NCBI GenBank assembly: GCA_003577005.1
Contig: QEUW01000428.1
Location: 1 to 8,965 of the forward strand
DNA length: 8,965 nucleotides
Reading direction: 5' to 3'
Origin: Chloroflexota bacterium
GTDB lineage: Bacteria; Chloroflexota; Anaerolineae; Caldilineales; Caldilineaceae
In this document: piece by piece, positions 1 to 6,862 of the stretch
Layout of the letters: every line of letters begins with the position of its first letter
Numbering within the stretch: position 1 is the stretch's first letter
Program-made: the position numbers and the translations under genes
The notes under the pieces: model-generated
Seen by the model: the letters and a program-made list of their open reading frames with translations, nothing else
Database searches by the model: none
Told to the model about the DNA's origin: nothing

Positions 1-653
1 TAGATATCTCGCAGCGCCCAGAGCGCGGCGTGCCAGGGCCTCGTAAATTTGTGCTGGTATGGCTCCAGACCGGTCGGATCTCGATAGGTATAGGGGTTAT
101 TTAACGCATAGCTGTACTGGTTGAACCGTTGTGGTTCTGCCCGGATAATACTGGCAAGGGCAAGCGGATCGGCACCGAGAAAGCGACCGCTGACCGGGTC
201 ATAGAGCCGGGCGCCCAGATGGTAGGTCCCGCCCAGGTCGGCTTCTTGCGGCTGGCCGTCGAAGCGCAGCGGGTACTCGGGAGACGTGGGCGTACCCTGG
301 CCAAAGGGGCGGACATCGGCGCGCCAGACGACATTGCCGGTTTCATCGGTCCGCGCCAGCAGGTTGCTGGTCGCATCGAAGTGGTGGAAGAGCACCTTGG
401 GCGTGACTGCGCCAGCCTGGCGCGGCGCTGCGGGCGTGGATGCTTGTGTTTCGCCCGCGCTGTGGACGATCAGGGGCAAAAAGAGCGTGCGATCGTCTTG
501 TTCGAGCGGGGTTTCGCCCGGCGCGCCCCCTTGAGCGGCGGTGGCAACGGGCGCGGCGAACGTACCGCAGAAGAGCAGCCAGCCGGCTATGACGAATACG
601 GCACGGAGCAGAAGACGAACGGAAAACACGCGCTGCCGGGGTTGACTCTTCAT
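1..653 (-). CDS. Secreted RHS-repeat-associated core protein, 3' end outside window (partial)
   Basis: This reading frame stays open from ATG 653 to the window edge, giving 217 residues with no stop. A strong AAGGAGGT lies 4 bases before the ATG. Residues 1-40 form a Sec signal peptide: basic N-region (K2, R6, R8, R13, R17), hydrophobic core about 18-34, likely cleavage after A37-T38-A39. LFLPLI follows at 57-62. Residues 88-196 match the RHS-associated core: FHHFD and the TDETGNVV stretch near 102-109, PLRFDG at 128-133, ARLYDPVSGRF at 148-158, DPL at 162-164, NQYSYALNNP at 178-187 and DPTGL at 192-196. In RHS and YD proteins the core closes a shell, and the sequence after DPxG is variable and often a toxin. 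Here only about 20 residues after it are visible, so the activity cannot be named. No YD repeats precede the core, which makes the protein unusually short at its N-terminal side. It starts 17 bp after the methyltransferase stop, so co-transcription is likely. Confidence 0.85.
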   Translation of the reverse strand, partial: MKSQPRQRVFSVRLLLRAVFVIAGWLLFCGTFAAPVATAAQGGAPGETPLEQDDRTLFLPLIVHSAGETQASTPAAPRQAGAVTPKVLFHHFDATSNLLARTDETGNVVWRADVRPFGQGTPTSPEYPLRFDGQPQEADLGGTYHLGARLYDPVSGRFLGADPLALASIIRAEPQRFNQYSYALNNPYTYRDPTGLEPYQHKFTRPWHAALWALRDI

Positions 654-670
654 GCAGACCTCCTTGGGCT

Positions 671-1495
671 CTATATGCCCCCTTGATGCTCAGCCTGACT
701 TTTGGTCGCCGTGACGATATGGGCAGGCACGCCAAAGGCAACTGTGCCATCTGCCGTCGTAAACTGGCTCAGCGCACGCTCCGCCTCTTTGAACAGCCGG
801 TCAAACTGAGCCTCATCGAGTTTATCCGCGAGGGTCCACCCTTTGATGTCGGTGTAGACCCAGGCCTGAAGCGAAGGAAAACGGGCGGTGCCTTCGTATG
901 TCGTGATCTCCGTATTTTCAATGCCCGCTTCGTCAAACAGCGAACGCAATAGCTGCCGGTCACCCAACACAAACGGGGCGTGCAGTGCGTCGGCGACCGG
1001 ATCGCCGAAGAGCTGTTGCAACAGGTGCGCCATTGCGGCGTAACCCGGTGAATGCTCAAGCTCGTCCCACACCGCTACGGCCAGGCGGCCACTCGGTCGC
1101 AATACCCGCATCATCTCGCGCAGGGCAGCACAGCGATCGGTAAAGAACATCAACCCAAACTGGCTGACGACTGCGTCAAAGCTGTCGCTGGCGAATGGCA
1201 GCGCTTCCGCCCAACCCTGTTTCCATTCGATCAGGGGCGCCTTGCGCCTGGCTACGGCGAGCATCCCGTCATTCACATCGATGCCCACTACCGCGCCGGT
1301 CGAACCGATCTGCTCTGCAATCGTTCGGGCAAGAATCCCTGTCCCGCAGGCCACATCGAGCACCCGCTGGCCCGGCTGGGTCCTCGCTGCATCTGCGACT
1401 CGACCTGCCCACTGCTGAAACAGCGCAGGGAGAAAGAATTCCTCGTACACCTCGGCGGCAGTGTGCGTCAGCTGCCCTCTGTCGGTTGCACTCAT
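671..1495 (-). CDS. Class I SAM-dependent methyltransferase (Methyltransf_11/UbiE-like)
   Basis: The product is a 274-residue cytosolic enzyme expected to move a methyl group from S-adenosylmethionine to an unidentified small molecule. The Rossmann-type motifs are clear. Motif I is VLDVACGTG at 45-53. The acidic residue that binds the SAM ribose is D73 in GIDVNDGML. Motif II is the SFDAVVSQFGLMF region at about 105-117. Motif III is RVLRPSGRLAVAVW at about 130-143. The first 40 residues and the last 100 are the variable substrate-recognition parts, which I cannot assign. The ATG at 1495 is preceded by GGAGGT with a 5-base spacer, which fixes the start. The gene follows the SnoaL-like gene after 173 bp holding a palindromic repeat. 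It is followed after 17 bp by the RHS gene. Ubiquinone/menaquinone biosynthesis is possible by resemblance, but nothing nearby supports it. Confidence 0.9.
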   Translation of the reverse strand: MSATDRGQLTHTAAEVYEEFFLPALFQQWAGRVADAARTQPGQRVLDVACGTGILARTIAEQIGSTGAVVGIDVNDGMLAVARRKAPLIEWKQGWAEALPFASDSFDAVVSQFGLMFFTDRCAALREMMRVLRPSGRLAVAVWDELEHSPGYAAMAHLLQQLFGDPVADALHAPFVLGDRQLLRSLFDEAGIENTEITTYEGTARFPSLQAWVYTDIKGWTLADKLDEAQFDRLFKEAERALSQFTTADGTVAFGVPAHIVTATKSQAEHQGGI

Positions 1496-1568
1496 GATCG
1501 ACCTCCAATCGAACGACCTTTTCCACTATACTGCGTTCAGTTTGAAACCTGGATTTTCGCCAACCTTT

Positions 1569-1635
1569 CGCATTCCGGGAAAGGGCCACAATGCTTCTCC
1601 GCAGCGTAGGCTCGCTGGCCCTTTCCCGGAATGCG
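1569..1635. repeat. Palindromic intergenic repeat, copy 1 (REP/MITE-like)
   Basis: Two perfect 20-base inverted arms occupy 1569-1588 (cgcattccgggaaagggcca) and 1616-1635, separated by a 27-base loop at 1589-1615. The arms are nearly identical to those at 7747-7818, while the loops differ. The element lies 33 bp after the SnoaL-like gene stop and 73 bp before the methyltransferase start. Weak outer pairing (tgaaacc at 1543-1549 with ggttca at 1654-1659) may extend it to about 117 bp. No T-run follows on either strand, so it does not look like a classic terminator. Confidence 0.85.
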
Positions 1636-1668
1636 GGTGTAAAGTAGAACTCCGGTTCATCAAGAAAT

Positions 1669-2094
1669 CTACGCCAAGCCCAACTGGCGCAGCAACGTGC
1701 CGGCGTTGTAATAGAGCGTAGCCTCTCTGATCTGGCCGCCCTTCATCTGGCACATCAGGACCATAGGCACGTCTACTTCCTGTTGGGTTGGGGGGATGCC
1801 CAGAAAGATGCCATCCTGCCGGCCATGAAAGAGAAACGCTAGCGCCGCGTTCTCATCGCCGGCAACCACCATCTGCACGTTGGTTTCTATGCCGGTAAAA
1901 CTTTGCCCAAAAAGCGCATCGAGCAGGGCCGTGGCGGCTCTGCGACCACAGAACGAACGCTCCTGCGCCTGGTCCCGCAAGACAACATCCTCGGCCAGCC
2001 CAGTGTAATCCCGTTCAAGAACAAGGGCTTCGATCAGACGGCGGTTGTGTTGGCGAGTCATCCATCCGCTCATAGCAACAGGATCAGTAGACAA
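1669..2094 (-). CDS. SnoaL-like / NTF2-fold small protein
   Basis: This encodes up to 141 residues, the usual size for the SnoaL-like polyketide cyclase and NTF2-like superfamily, a cone-shaped alpha+beta barrel used by enzymes and ligand-binding proteins. The order fits: an N-terminal helix (QHNRRLIEALVLERDY, 15-30), a TALLDALFGQSF helix, then beta strands TNVQMVVAGDENAALAF, VPMVLMCQMKGGQIREATLYYN, and a C-terminal LLRQLGLA. The late G-G-Q-I-x-E pattern before a final strand is typical of the family. I do not recognise a specific catalytic set, so the substrate is unknown and the assignment is to fold only. The start is uncertain. The longest frame opens with TTG at 2094, with AGGA 11 bases upstream. 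ATG codons at 2073 and 2061 are in frame, and 2061 (MTRQHNRR) fits the family start well. The gene is separated from the regulator upstream by an intrinsic terminator. Confidence 0.7.
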   Translation of the reverse strand: MSTDPVAMSGWMTRQHNRRLIEALVLERDYTGLAEDVVLRDQAQERSFCGRRAATALLDALFGQSFTGIETNVQMVVAGDENAALAFLFHGRQDGIFLGIPPTQQEVDVPMVLMCQMKGGQIREATLYYNAGTLLRQLGLA

Positions 2095-2153
2095 TCATGT
2101 CATGATCCTAAGGTGGTAGCGTGTCGCTAAGCGTGTCTATAAAGGGTGCGAGC

Positions 2154-2187
2154 AAAAAACAGCCGTGAATCTGCAAATTTACGGCTG
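2154..2187 (-). terminator. Rho-independent terminator after the BTAD regulator gene
   Basis: On the minus strand, a hairpin with arms cAGCCGT and ACGGCTg (2187-2160, with further A/T pairing inside around a short loop) is followed at once by six T residues at 2159-2154. The orientation matches the regulator gene, whose stop is 163 bp upstream. It should separate that transcript from the SnoaL-like gene starting near 2094. Confidence 0.75.
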
Positions 2188-2287
2188 GCAGGGGCTTGTT
2201 TGGGAGACTTGTACTGGGGAGGATTGGTCAAATCTTTCGAGAAGCCACTGTAGCATATGAGCGGCCAACAGCGACAGGGGCAGTGCC

Positions 2288-2306
2288 GTCGCCCTGGTAG
2301 GGCGAC
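2288..2306. other. Stable stem-loop in the regulator 3' untranslated region
   Basis: gtcgccct and agggcgac pair perfectly (8 bp) around a 3-base loop. It lies 43 bp past the regulator stop and 100 bp before the T-tract terminator. No T-run follows, so it may protect or structure the 3' end rather than terminate. A second short inverted repeat, cggtgca/tgcaccg at 2337-2343 and 2353-2359, overlaps the regulator stop codon. I see no gene in 2095-2349. Confidence 0.5.
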
Positions 2307-2349
2307 CTACGGAGGTGGGACGCCGTCCGATACCACCGGTGCAAGTGGA

Positions 2350-5300
2350 TTATGCACCGCTTTCTTCTATTCTGGCAATGAGGTGATCGACTTGATCTAG
2401 GAGAACATCAAGGCCAACCGGGCTGCCGACGACCGCGGTGGGCGGGCCAGGCGCAGGGGGCGGGGTGGGCAGCGCGGCGCCGGTCAATTCCGCATAGCTT
2501 TGGCGATAGGTGATTTTGGGAGTTCTGTCGTGTAAGCGCCGGAACAATTGGGCCGCCCGCTGCCGGTGTAGGTCCAATCTGTTGTCGAGTCGCCACAGCT
2601 CGTACAAAATCGCCGCCTGTTCGTGATCTTCCGGCCAGGCGTCCAGCAGAGATTCTACTTCTTGGGTGGCCTGAGTTACATCGATCTCGCCCAGGGCCAG
2701 ACGAAGCCGGATGGACAACAGGAGGGCCGGAAGTTCAATATCCGCCCGGCCAATGGCGACGGCCATGTCGAGGGCCTCGTTGTTTTGCGCACAAGCCTCC
2801 GAGTACCGCTCCAGAGAGTCAAAAAGCTTTGCACTGGTATAAAGGTATTCGCACAAATAGAGCGGGATGTTCAACATTCGCCCCAGAGTGATGGCCATCT
2901 GCGCCAACCGTTCGGCTACGCCGTGCTGCCCCTGTGCGATATAGACACTGATCATATTGCCAACCGCCACACACACATTTTGCCGATCCCCCAGCGTGAG
3001 CATCACGCACAACAGGTAGTGATAACAAGCCAGAGCGTGGGCATATTCGCCTTGCTCGGCGTAGAGGATGCCCATATTGCCAATGGTCTTGGCGAGGCTC
3101 AACTGGTCGTTGCGCTCCAGGTCGATCTGGAGCCGCTGGGTGTAACAGGCCAGGGCCTGTGCATAATCACCCTGTTCGGTGTACACCACCCCCATGCTGC
3201 CGAGAGCCGCACCGATGCCCTGCTGGTCACCCAGGCGGGAGGCAAGGTCCAACTGCTGCTGAAAGCAGGTCAGGGCGGCGGGATAGTCCAATTGCGACCA
3301 GTAGACCGCGCCCATCCCCCCGAGTGTTTGCGCCAGCCCTTGCTGGTCGCCGAGCGTCGCATAGGTTGCCCGCGCCGCTTCCAGCCAGGCTAGCGCCGCT
3401 GCATAGTCCCCGCGTAGCCGCATGAGCCTCCCGAGCGCCACCTGGCAGCGAGCCTGGGCGCGCCGGTCGGTGACGGTATTAGCCAGCGCCAGCGCTTTCC
3501 GATAGAGGGATTCAGCTTCCTGCTGCCGGCCCAACAACTGGAGCACCTCGCCCAGCCGCTCCAGAATGTGGATGCGGCGCTCTGGTTCATCAACCAGTTG
3601 GAGTGCCCGCTCCAGATAGCGCACCGCCTCCTCATTGGCGTAGATAGCAGCAGCCTGTTCGCCAGCAAGGATCGCATAACGGCCTTCTTGTTCCATATCG
3701 CCGGCCATGCGCCAGTGATAGGCCAGCGTGGCCGCGGGGGCGCCTGCCCGCTCGAGCGTTTGCGCCGCCCGCCGGTGGAGTAACTGGCGGCGGATGTGGC
3801 TCAGTTGGCCGGCGACCCCCTCGCGCATGAGATCGTGGCTAAAGTCATAGCGGGCGTCGCCCACCCCGGCTTGTAGCTGGAGGAAACCCTGCCGCAAAGC
3901 CAGGTCGATGGCAGTGACGGTCTCTTCCTCGCTGCGACCGCTGGTCTGTTGTGCCTGGGCCAGGGAGGCAGGGGCGCCAAGGATCGCCATCGCTTCGATG
4001 ACCTGCCGGCTGCTTTCCGGCAACTGGCTGAGCCGGCGCTGGATCAACTCGCGGATACTCTTGGGCACAGGCAGTGCGGGCGGCGCCGATGGTTGCGGCG
4101 CCAGTTCGCGCAAAATTTCGGTAATAAAGAGCGGATTGCCACCGGTTGCCCGGGCAAGCATCTCGCATACGTGGGGCCGGTATCCTTCTGGCAGGCTGGG
4201 CCAGAGCTGGGCTATCAGGGTCGTGATCGCCGGAGGTGGGAGCGGGGTCAGGTGCAGTTGTATGAGCGAGTGGCGCTGCAAGTCGCTGACCAATGCCTGG
4301 AGCGCGGGTGCATCTGCGGCTTCCTCGGTGCGCCAGGCGCCAATGAGCAGGGCTCTGCCGGGCGGCGAGCGGCGGGCCAGAAAGTGAAACAGCTGTAAAC
4401 TGGCTTCGTCGGCCCATTGTAGATTGTCAACAAAGAGCAGCAGCGGCGGCGTAGCGGGCAATTCCAGCAGAAACTCGCTGATCGCCGTAAAGAGGCGGTT
4501 TAGCTCACCCCCGGCAATTGGTGCAACCGGCGCCTTGTTGCGCCCCAGCCGGCGAGCCAGGGCAGGCAGCAACCGGCTCAAATAGTCGCTGGCGAAAGCC
4601 GACAATTGCCGGAGGGTCGCTTCATCCAGCGCTTTCAGGCGCGCCTCCAGCACATCGAGCCAGGGGGCATACGCCAGCGTACGCGTCGACTCGTACCCTT
4701 CACCGCTGAGAAAGCTGGCTGTGGGGTTGGCTGCGACAAATTCGTGGATCAGCCGTGTCTTTCCCATCCCGGCTGCGGCGCCAACCAGCACAACCGGCAG
4801 ATGACCCGGGCGTGCGGATTGCCAGGCTTGTTGCAGTTTGGCCATTTCGGCAGCCCGCCCAACAAAATCGCCGGGAAGGTGCGCGGTGGCGCTCACTGCC
4901 GTCTTCACTGCCCGCAAAGGCGGCGGTCTGGCCTGTCCGGCTGCAATTTCTTCACGCAGCGAGCGCAATTCTATCGCCGGCTCGACGCCCAGTTCGCGCA
5001 CAAGGATTTTGCGACACTGTTCGAATTGCGCCAAGGCTGCCGCGCGTTGGCCGCTGCGGGCGTACAACCACATGAGACGAGCATGCGCTTCTTCCCGGAG
5101 GGGGTTGCTGTGGATGAGTTGCTTGGCCCGCTGGATCGCCGGCTCAAACTCGCCCCGCGCCAGGAGCTGCGTGACCAACGCCTCCAGACCACGCTCGTAC
5201 AATCGCTGGTAGCGGGCGCGTTCATGGAGAAGCCATAGCTCAAATTCGGGCGATTCGCTGAGCGTGAGATTAGCAAGAAATTCACCTCGATACAGGTCAA

Positions 5301-5667
5301 TCGTTTGGGCGAGTGTTGCAGGCGGCTGCGAGGCAAGGTCTGCATCGAGGACGCGCGCAAACTCTAGACAATCGACCCAGCCCGCCGCCAGATTGAACTG
5401 GACCCGGTTCTCCTCGCTCAAGAGGATATTAGCCCCAAGTCGCTGGCGGATGCGGCTCAAGATAGAGCGCAGCGCACCAGGTGGATCGTCTACCTCCGGG
5501 CAAAAGATCTCTGCCAGCGCCTGGCGCGACTGCGGCTGTCCGCTGGCCGCCAGATACGCTAGAAGCGCACAAGTCTTGCGCCGCAGTGCGACGGGCGCGG
5601 CCTGCTGGCGAGATCTAGCCTCAAACGAGCCAAGGAGGTGGATCGACAGGGAATGAACAGCTTGCAT
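2350..5667 (-). CDS. BTAD-type transcriptional regulator with AAA ATPase and TPR domains (SARP/AfsR/MalT-like architecture)
   Basis: This 1105-residue cytosolic protein is a predicted ATP-dependent transcription activator. The N-terminal 10-95 segment (LSIHLLGSFEA, then a winged-helix pattern with RSILSRIRQRLG at 67-78) is the DNA-binding part. Residues 98-245 are the bacterial transcriptional activation domain (YRGEFL at 126-131, LYARSGQRAAALAQFEQCR at 201-219, ELGVEP at 225-230). The ATPase follows: FVGR at 268-271, Walker A GMGKT at 300-304 with K303, and Walker B LLLFVDN at 409-415 with D414. A helical linker ends near 735. Five consecutive 40-residue TPR units span about 742-941 (G-x-Y-x-QGDYAxAL-x-CY pattern), then a weaker helical tail. 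The length and order fit SARP-like regulators with NB-ARC/AAA and TPR sensor parts. The ligand is unknown. The start is supported by the usual short lead before the LLGxF strand, although no strong ribosome site precedes the ATG. It begins 48 bp after the reductase stop. Confidence 0.92.
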   Translation of the reverse strand: MQAVHSLSIHLLGSFEARSRQQAAPVALRRKTCALLAYLAASGQPQSRQALAEIFCPEVDDPPGALRSILSRIRQRLGANILLSEENRVQFNLAAGWVDCLEFARVLDADLASQPPATLAQTIDLYRGEFLANLTLSESPEFELWLLHERARYQRLYERGLEALVTQLLARGEFEPAIQRAKQLIHSNPLREEAHARLMWLYARSGQRAAALAQFEQCRKILVRELGVEPAIELRSLREEIAAGQARPPPLRAVKTAVSATAHLPGDFVGRAAEMAKLQQAWQSARPGHLPVVLVGAAAGMGKTRLIHEFVAANPTASFLSGEGYESTRTLAYAPWLDVLEARLKALDEATLRQLSAFASDYLSRLLPALARRLGRNKAPVAPIAGGELNRLFTAISEFLLELPATPPLLLFVDNLQWADEASLQLFHFLARRSPPGRALLIGAWRTEEAADAPALQALVSDLQRHSLIQLHLTPLPPPAITTLIAQLWPSLPEGYRPHVCEMLARATGGNPLFITEILRELAPQPSAPPALPVPKSIRELIQRRLSQLPESSRQVIEAMAILGAPASLAQAQQTSGRSEEETVTAIDLALRQGFLQLQAGVGDARYDFSHDLMREGVAGQLSHIRRQLLHRRAAQTLERAGAPAATLAYHWRMAGDMEQEGRYAILAGEQAAAIYANEEAVRYLERALQLVDEPERRIHILERLGEVLQLLGRQQEAESLYRKALALANTVTDRRAQARCQVALGRLMRLRGDYAAALAWLEAARATYATLGDQQGLAQTLGGMGAVYWSQLDYPAALTCFQQQLDLASRLGDQQGIGAALGSMGVVYTEQGDYAQALACYTQRLQIDLERNDQLSLAKTIGNMGILYAEQGEYAHALACYHYLLCVMLTLGDRQNVCVAVGNMISVYIAQGQHGVAERLAQMAITLGRMLNIPLYLCEYLYTSAKLFDSLERYSEACAQNNEALDMAVAIGRADIELPALLLSIRLRLALGEIDVTQATQEVESLLDAWPEDHEQAAILYELWRLDNRLDLHRQRAAQLFRRLHDRTPKITYRQSYAELTGAALPTPPPAPGPPTAVVGSPVGLDVLLDQVDHLIARIEESGA

Positions 5668-5669
5668 AC

Positions 5670-5692
5670 TTGAACATGAAGTGCATGTGCAA
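5670..5692. promoter_or_regulatory. Candidate operator: imperfect palindrome before the regulator start
   Basis: ttgaacatg and catgtgcaa form an 8-of-9 inverted repeat around a 5-base spacer. It ends 2 bp before the regulator ATG, inside the 48 bp gap after the reductase gene. Its size and symmetry suit a dimeric DNA-binding protein, possibly the regulator itself. This is inferred from symmetry alone. Confidence 0.35.
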
Positions 5693-5715
5693 AATGAGGC
5701 GTAGCCAATGGCTAT

Positions 5716-6693
5716 TCAATCCAAAATCATACTCATTGCAGCCGACACATCATCTAGCCGTTGCCGGGTCTCCGAGGGTAATTCCCAGCCCACACCGCCA
5801 AGAACATCATTCAATTGATCGACAGTATCGGCCCCACTGATCGCACAGGTAATCTCCGGGTGGGAGAGTACCCAGGCGATGGCAACCTGCGCTGGCGTCT
5901 TGCCCAATTCTGCGGCGGCCTGGTGGAGCGAGGTCACAACCTCGGAGACGTGCCCTTGCATCGTCTTACCAAAGATCTCCTTGCGCCGGGTGGCCCAGAG
6001 TGTTCCGGGCGGCGCCGGCTCACCGGGCTTGTAGGCGCCGCTGAGCAGCCCCACTGCCAACGGGCTGTAGGCCATGACACCCAGCCCGCGGTCGCGCACT
6101 AGGCCAAACATTTCCAACTCCAGCCGGCGGTTGAGCAGGCTGTACGGGTTCTGCACACACATGAAGGCGTTGGCGTGGATGCTGTCCGCCACCCACAGAG
6201 CCCGGCAGACCTGCCAGGCGGCATAGTTGCAGCAACCCACATAGCGCACCTTGCCCGAACGCACCAGGTCGTCTAGCGCACGGACCGTCTCCTCCAACGG
6301 GGTTTCAGGGTCAAACGAGTGCACCAGATAGACATCGATGTGGTCGGTATCGAGCCGTTTGAGCGAACGCTCGACCTCGCGCAGAATATGATAGCGGGAG
6401 AGGCCGGCATCATTGGGCCCAGGCCCCAGCCGGCCACAGACTTTCGAGGTGATCACCACATCGTCGCGCTTACCCTTGAGCGCACGGCCCAGCACCACCT
6501 CCGAGCGGCCGATATTGGCGCGGTCGTCCATCGGCCCGTAAATGTTGGCGCAGTCGATCAAGTTGATCCCCTGGTCGATGGCCTGTTCGACCAGCCGTTG
6601 GGCAGCGGCTTCATCGGCCTGGCCGCGCAACCCCATGCCCAACGCCAGCCGGCTGACCTTGACGCCCGCCGAGCCAAAGTTGACGTAATCCAT
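5716..6693 (-). CDS. Aldo/keto reductase
   Basis: The product is a 325-residue NAD(P)H-dependent oxidoreductase of the aldo/keto reductase TIM-barrel superfamily, interconverting carbonyls and alcohols. The catalytic tetrad is visible at D47 (NLIDCANIYG), Y52, K84 (ITSKVCG) and H125 (YLVHSFD). Further family marks are the substrate/cofactor-side Q181-N182, the YSPL loop at 209-212 (cofactor side), and the C-terminal SGADTVDQLNDVL at 287-298, which matches the cofactor phosphate/adenine loop. The usual G-x-S-N motif after the histidine is C-C-N here (154-156). Length is normal. The ATG at 6693 has AGAGGG 8 bases upstream. The gene lies 169 bp after the sugar isomerase-like gene and 48 bp before the regulator, so a shared role in sugar or polyol conversion is plausible. 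The true substrate cannot be read from sequence. Confidence 0.93.
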   Translation of the reverse strand: MDYVNFGSAGVKVSRLALGMGLRGQADEAAAQRLVEQAIDQGINLIDCANIYGPMDDRANIGRSEVVLGRALKGKRDDVVITSKVCGRLGPGPNDAGLSRYHILREVERSLKRLDTDHIDVYLVHSFDPETPLEETVRALDDLVRSGKVRYVGCCNYAAWQVCRALWVADSIHANAFMCVQNPYSLLNRRLELEMFGLVRDRGLGVMAYSPLAVGLLSGAYKPGEPAPPGTLWATRRKEIFGKTMQGHVSEVVTSLHQAAAELGKTPAQVAIAWVLSHPEITCAISGADTVDQLNDVLGGVGWELPSETRQRLDDVSAAMSMILD

Positions 6694-6758
6694 ATGTCCA
6701 TCCCTCTGTTGATTTGGTCGAAAAGTGGAGAACAGATACCTTTGAGTAAGAATGGGTC

Positions 6759-6832
6759 ATCGAGGTGTTTGCACATCCTCGTGCCGGGGACCCACCGGGC
6801 GCGTTCGCGCGAGAGCGTGCAAACGCCTTGAT
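6759..6832. repeat. Cruciform-forming palindrome between isomerase and reductase genes
   Basis: Outer arms at 6759-6774 (atcgaggtgtttgcac) and 6817-6832 pair at 14 of 16 positions, with an unbroken 8-base gtttgcac/gtgcaaac core. Inside, ctcgtgc at 6778-6784 pairs with gcgcgag at 6807-6813 (6 of 7), so the stem can continue. It lies 30 bp past the isomerase-like gene stop. No T-run follows. It shares no sequence with the other palindromes here, so it looks like a second repeat family or a lone structural element. Confidence 0.65.
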
Positions 6833-6862
6833 CTTTGCCGAACCCCGGTGAACCCGCAGGGC

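Noticed and set aside
567..572. Lipoprotein cleavage at C29 of the RHS protein
   Set aside because: The residues before it (L-L-F-C) do not match the lipobox, and a normal signal peptidase site at ATA lies further on.
129..686. Open frame of 185 codons on the plus strand
   Set aside because: It lies antisense to the RHS gene, which has a signal peptide, a strong ribosome site and core motifs. The plus-strand translation shows no domain pattern.
1569..1635. Palindrome as a rho-independent terminator
   Set aside because: No T-run follows on either strand, and a near-identical element occurs elsewhere, so a dispersed repeat fits better.
2623..3393. Open frame of 256 codons on the plus strand
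   Set aside because: It is the antisense shadow of the TPR part of the regulator. Its repetitive look comes from the TPR units read backwards.
671..5667. Secondary-metabolite cluster from the SARP-like regulator, SnoaL-like protein and methyltransferase
   Set aside because: No polyketide synthase, NRPS or other core biosynthetic gene is present. A terminator separates the regulator from the two small genes, and such regulators are not limited to these clusters.
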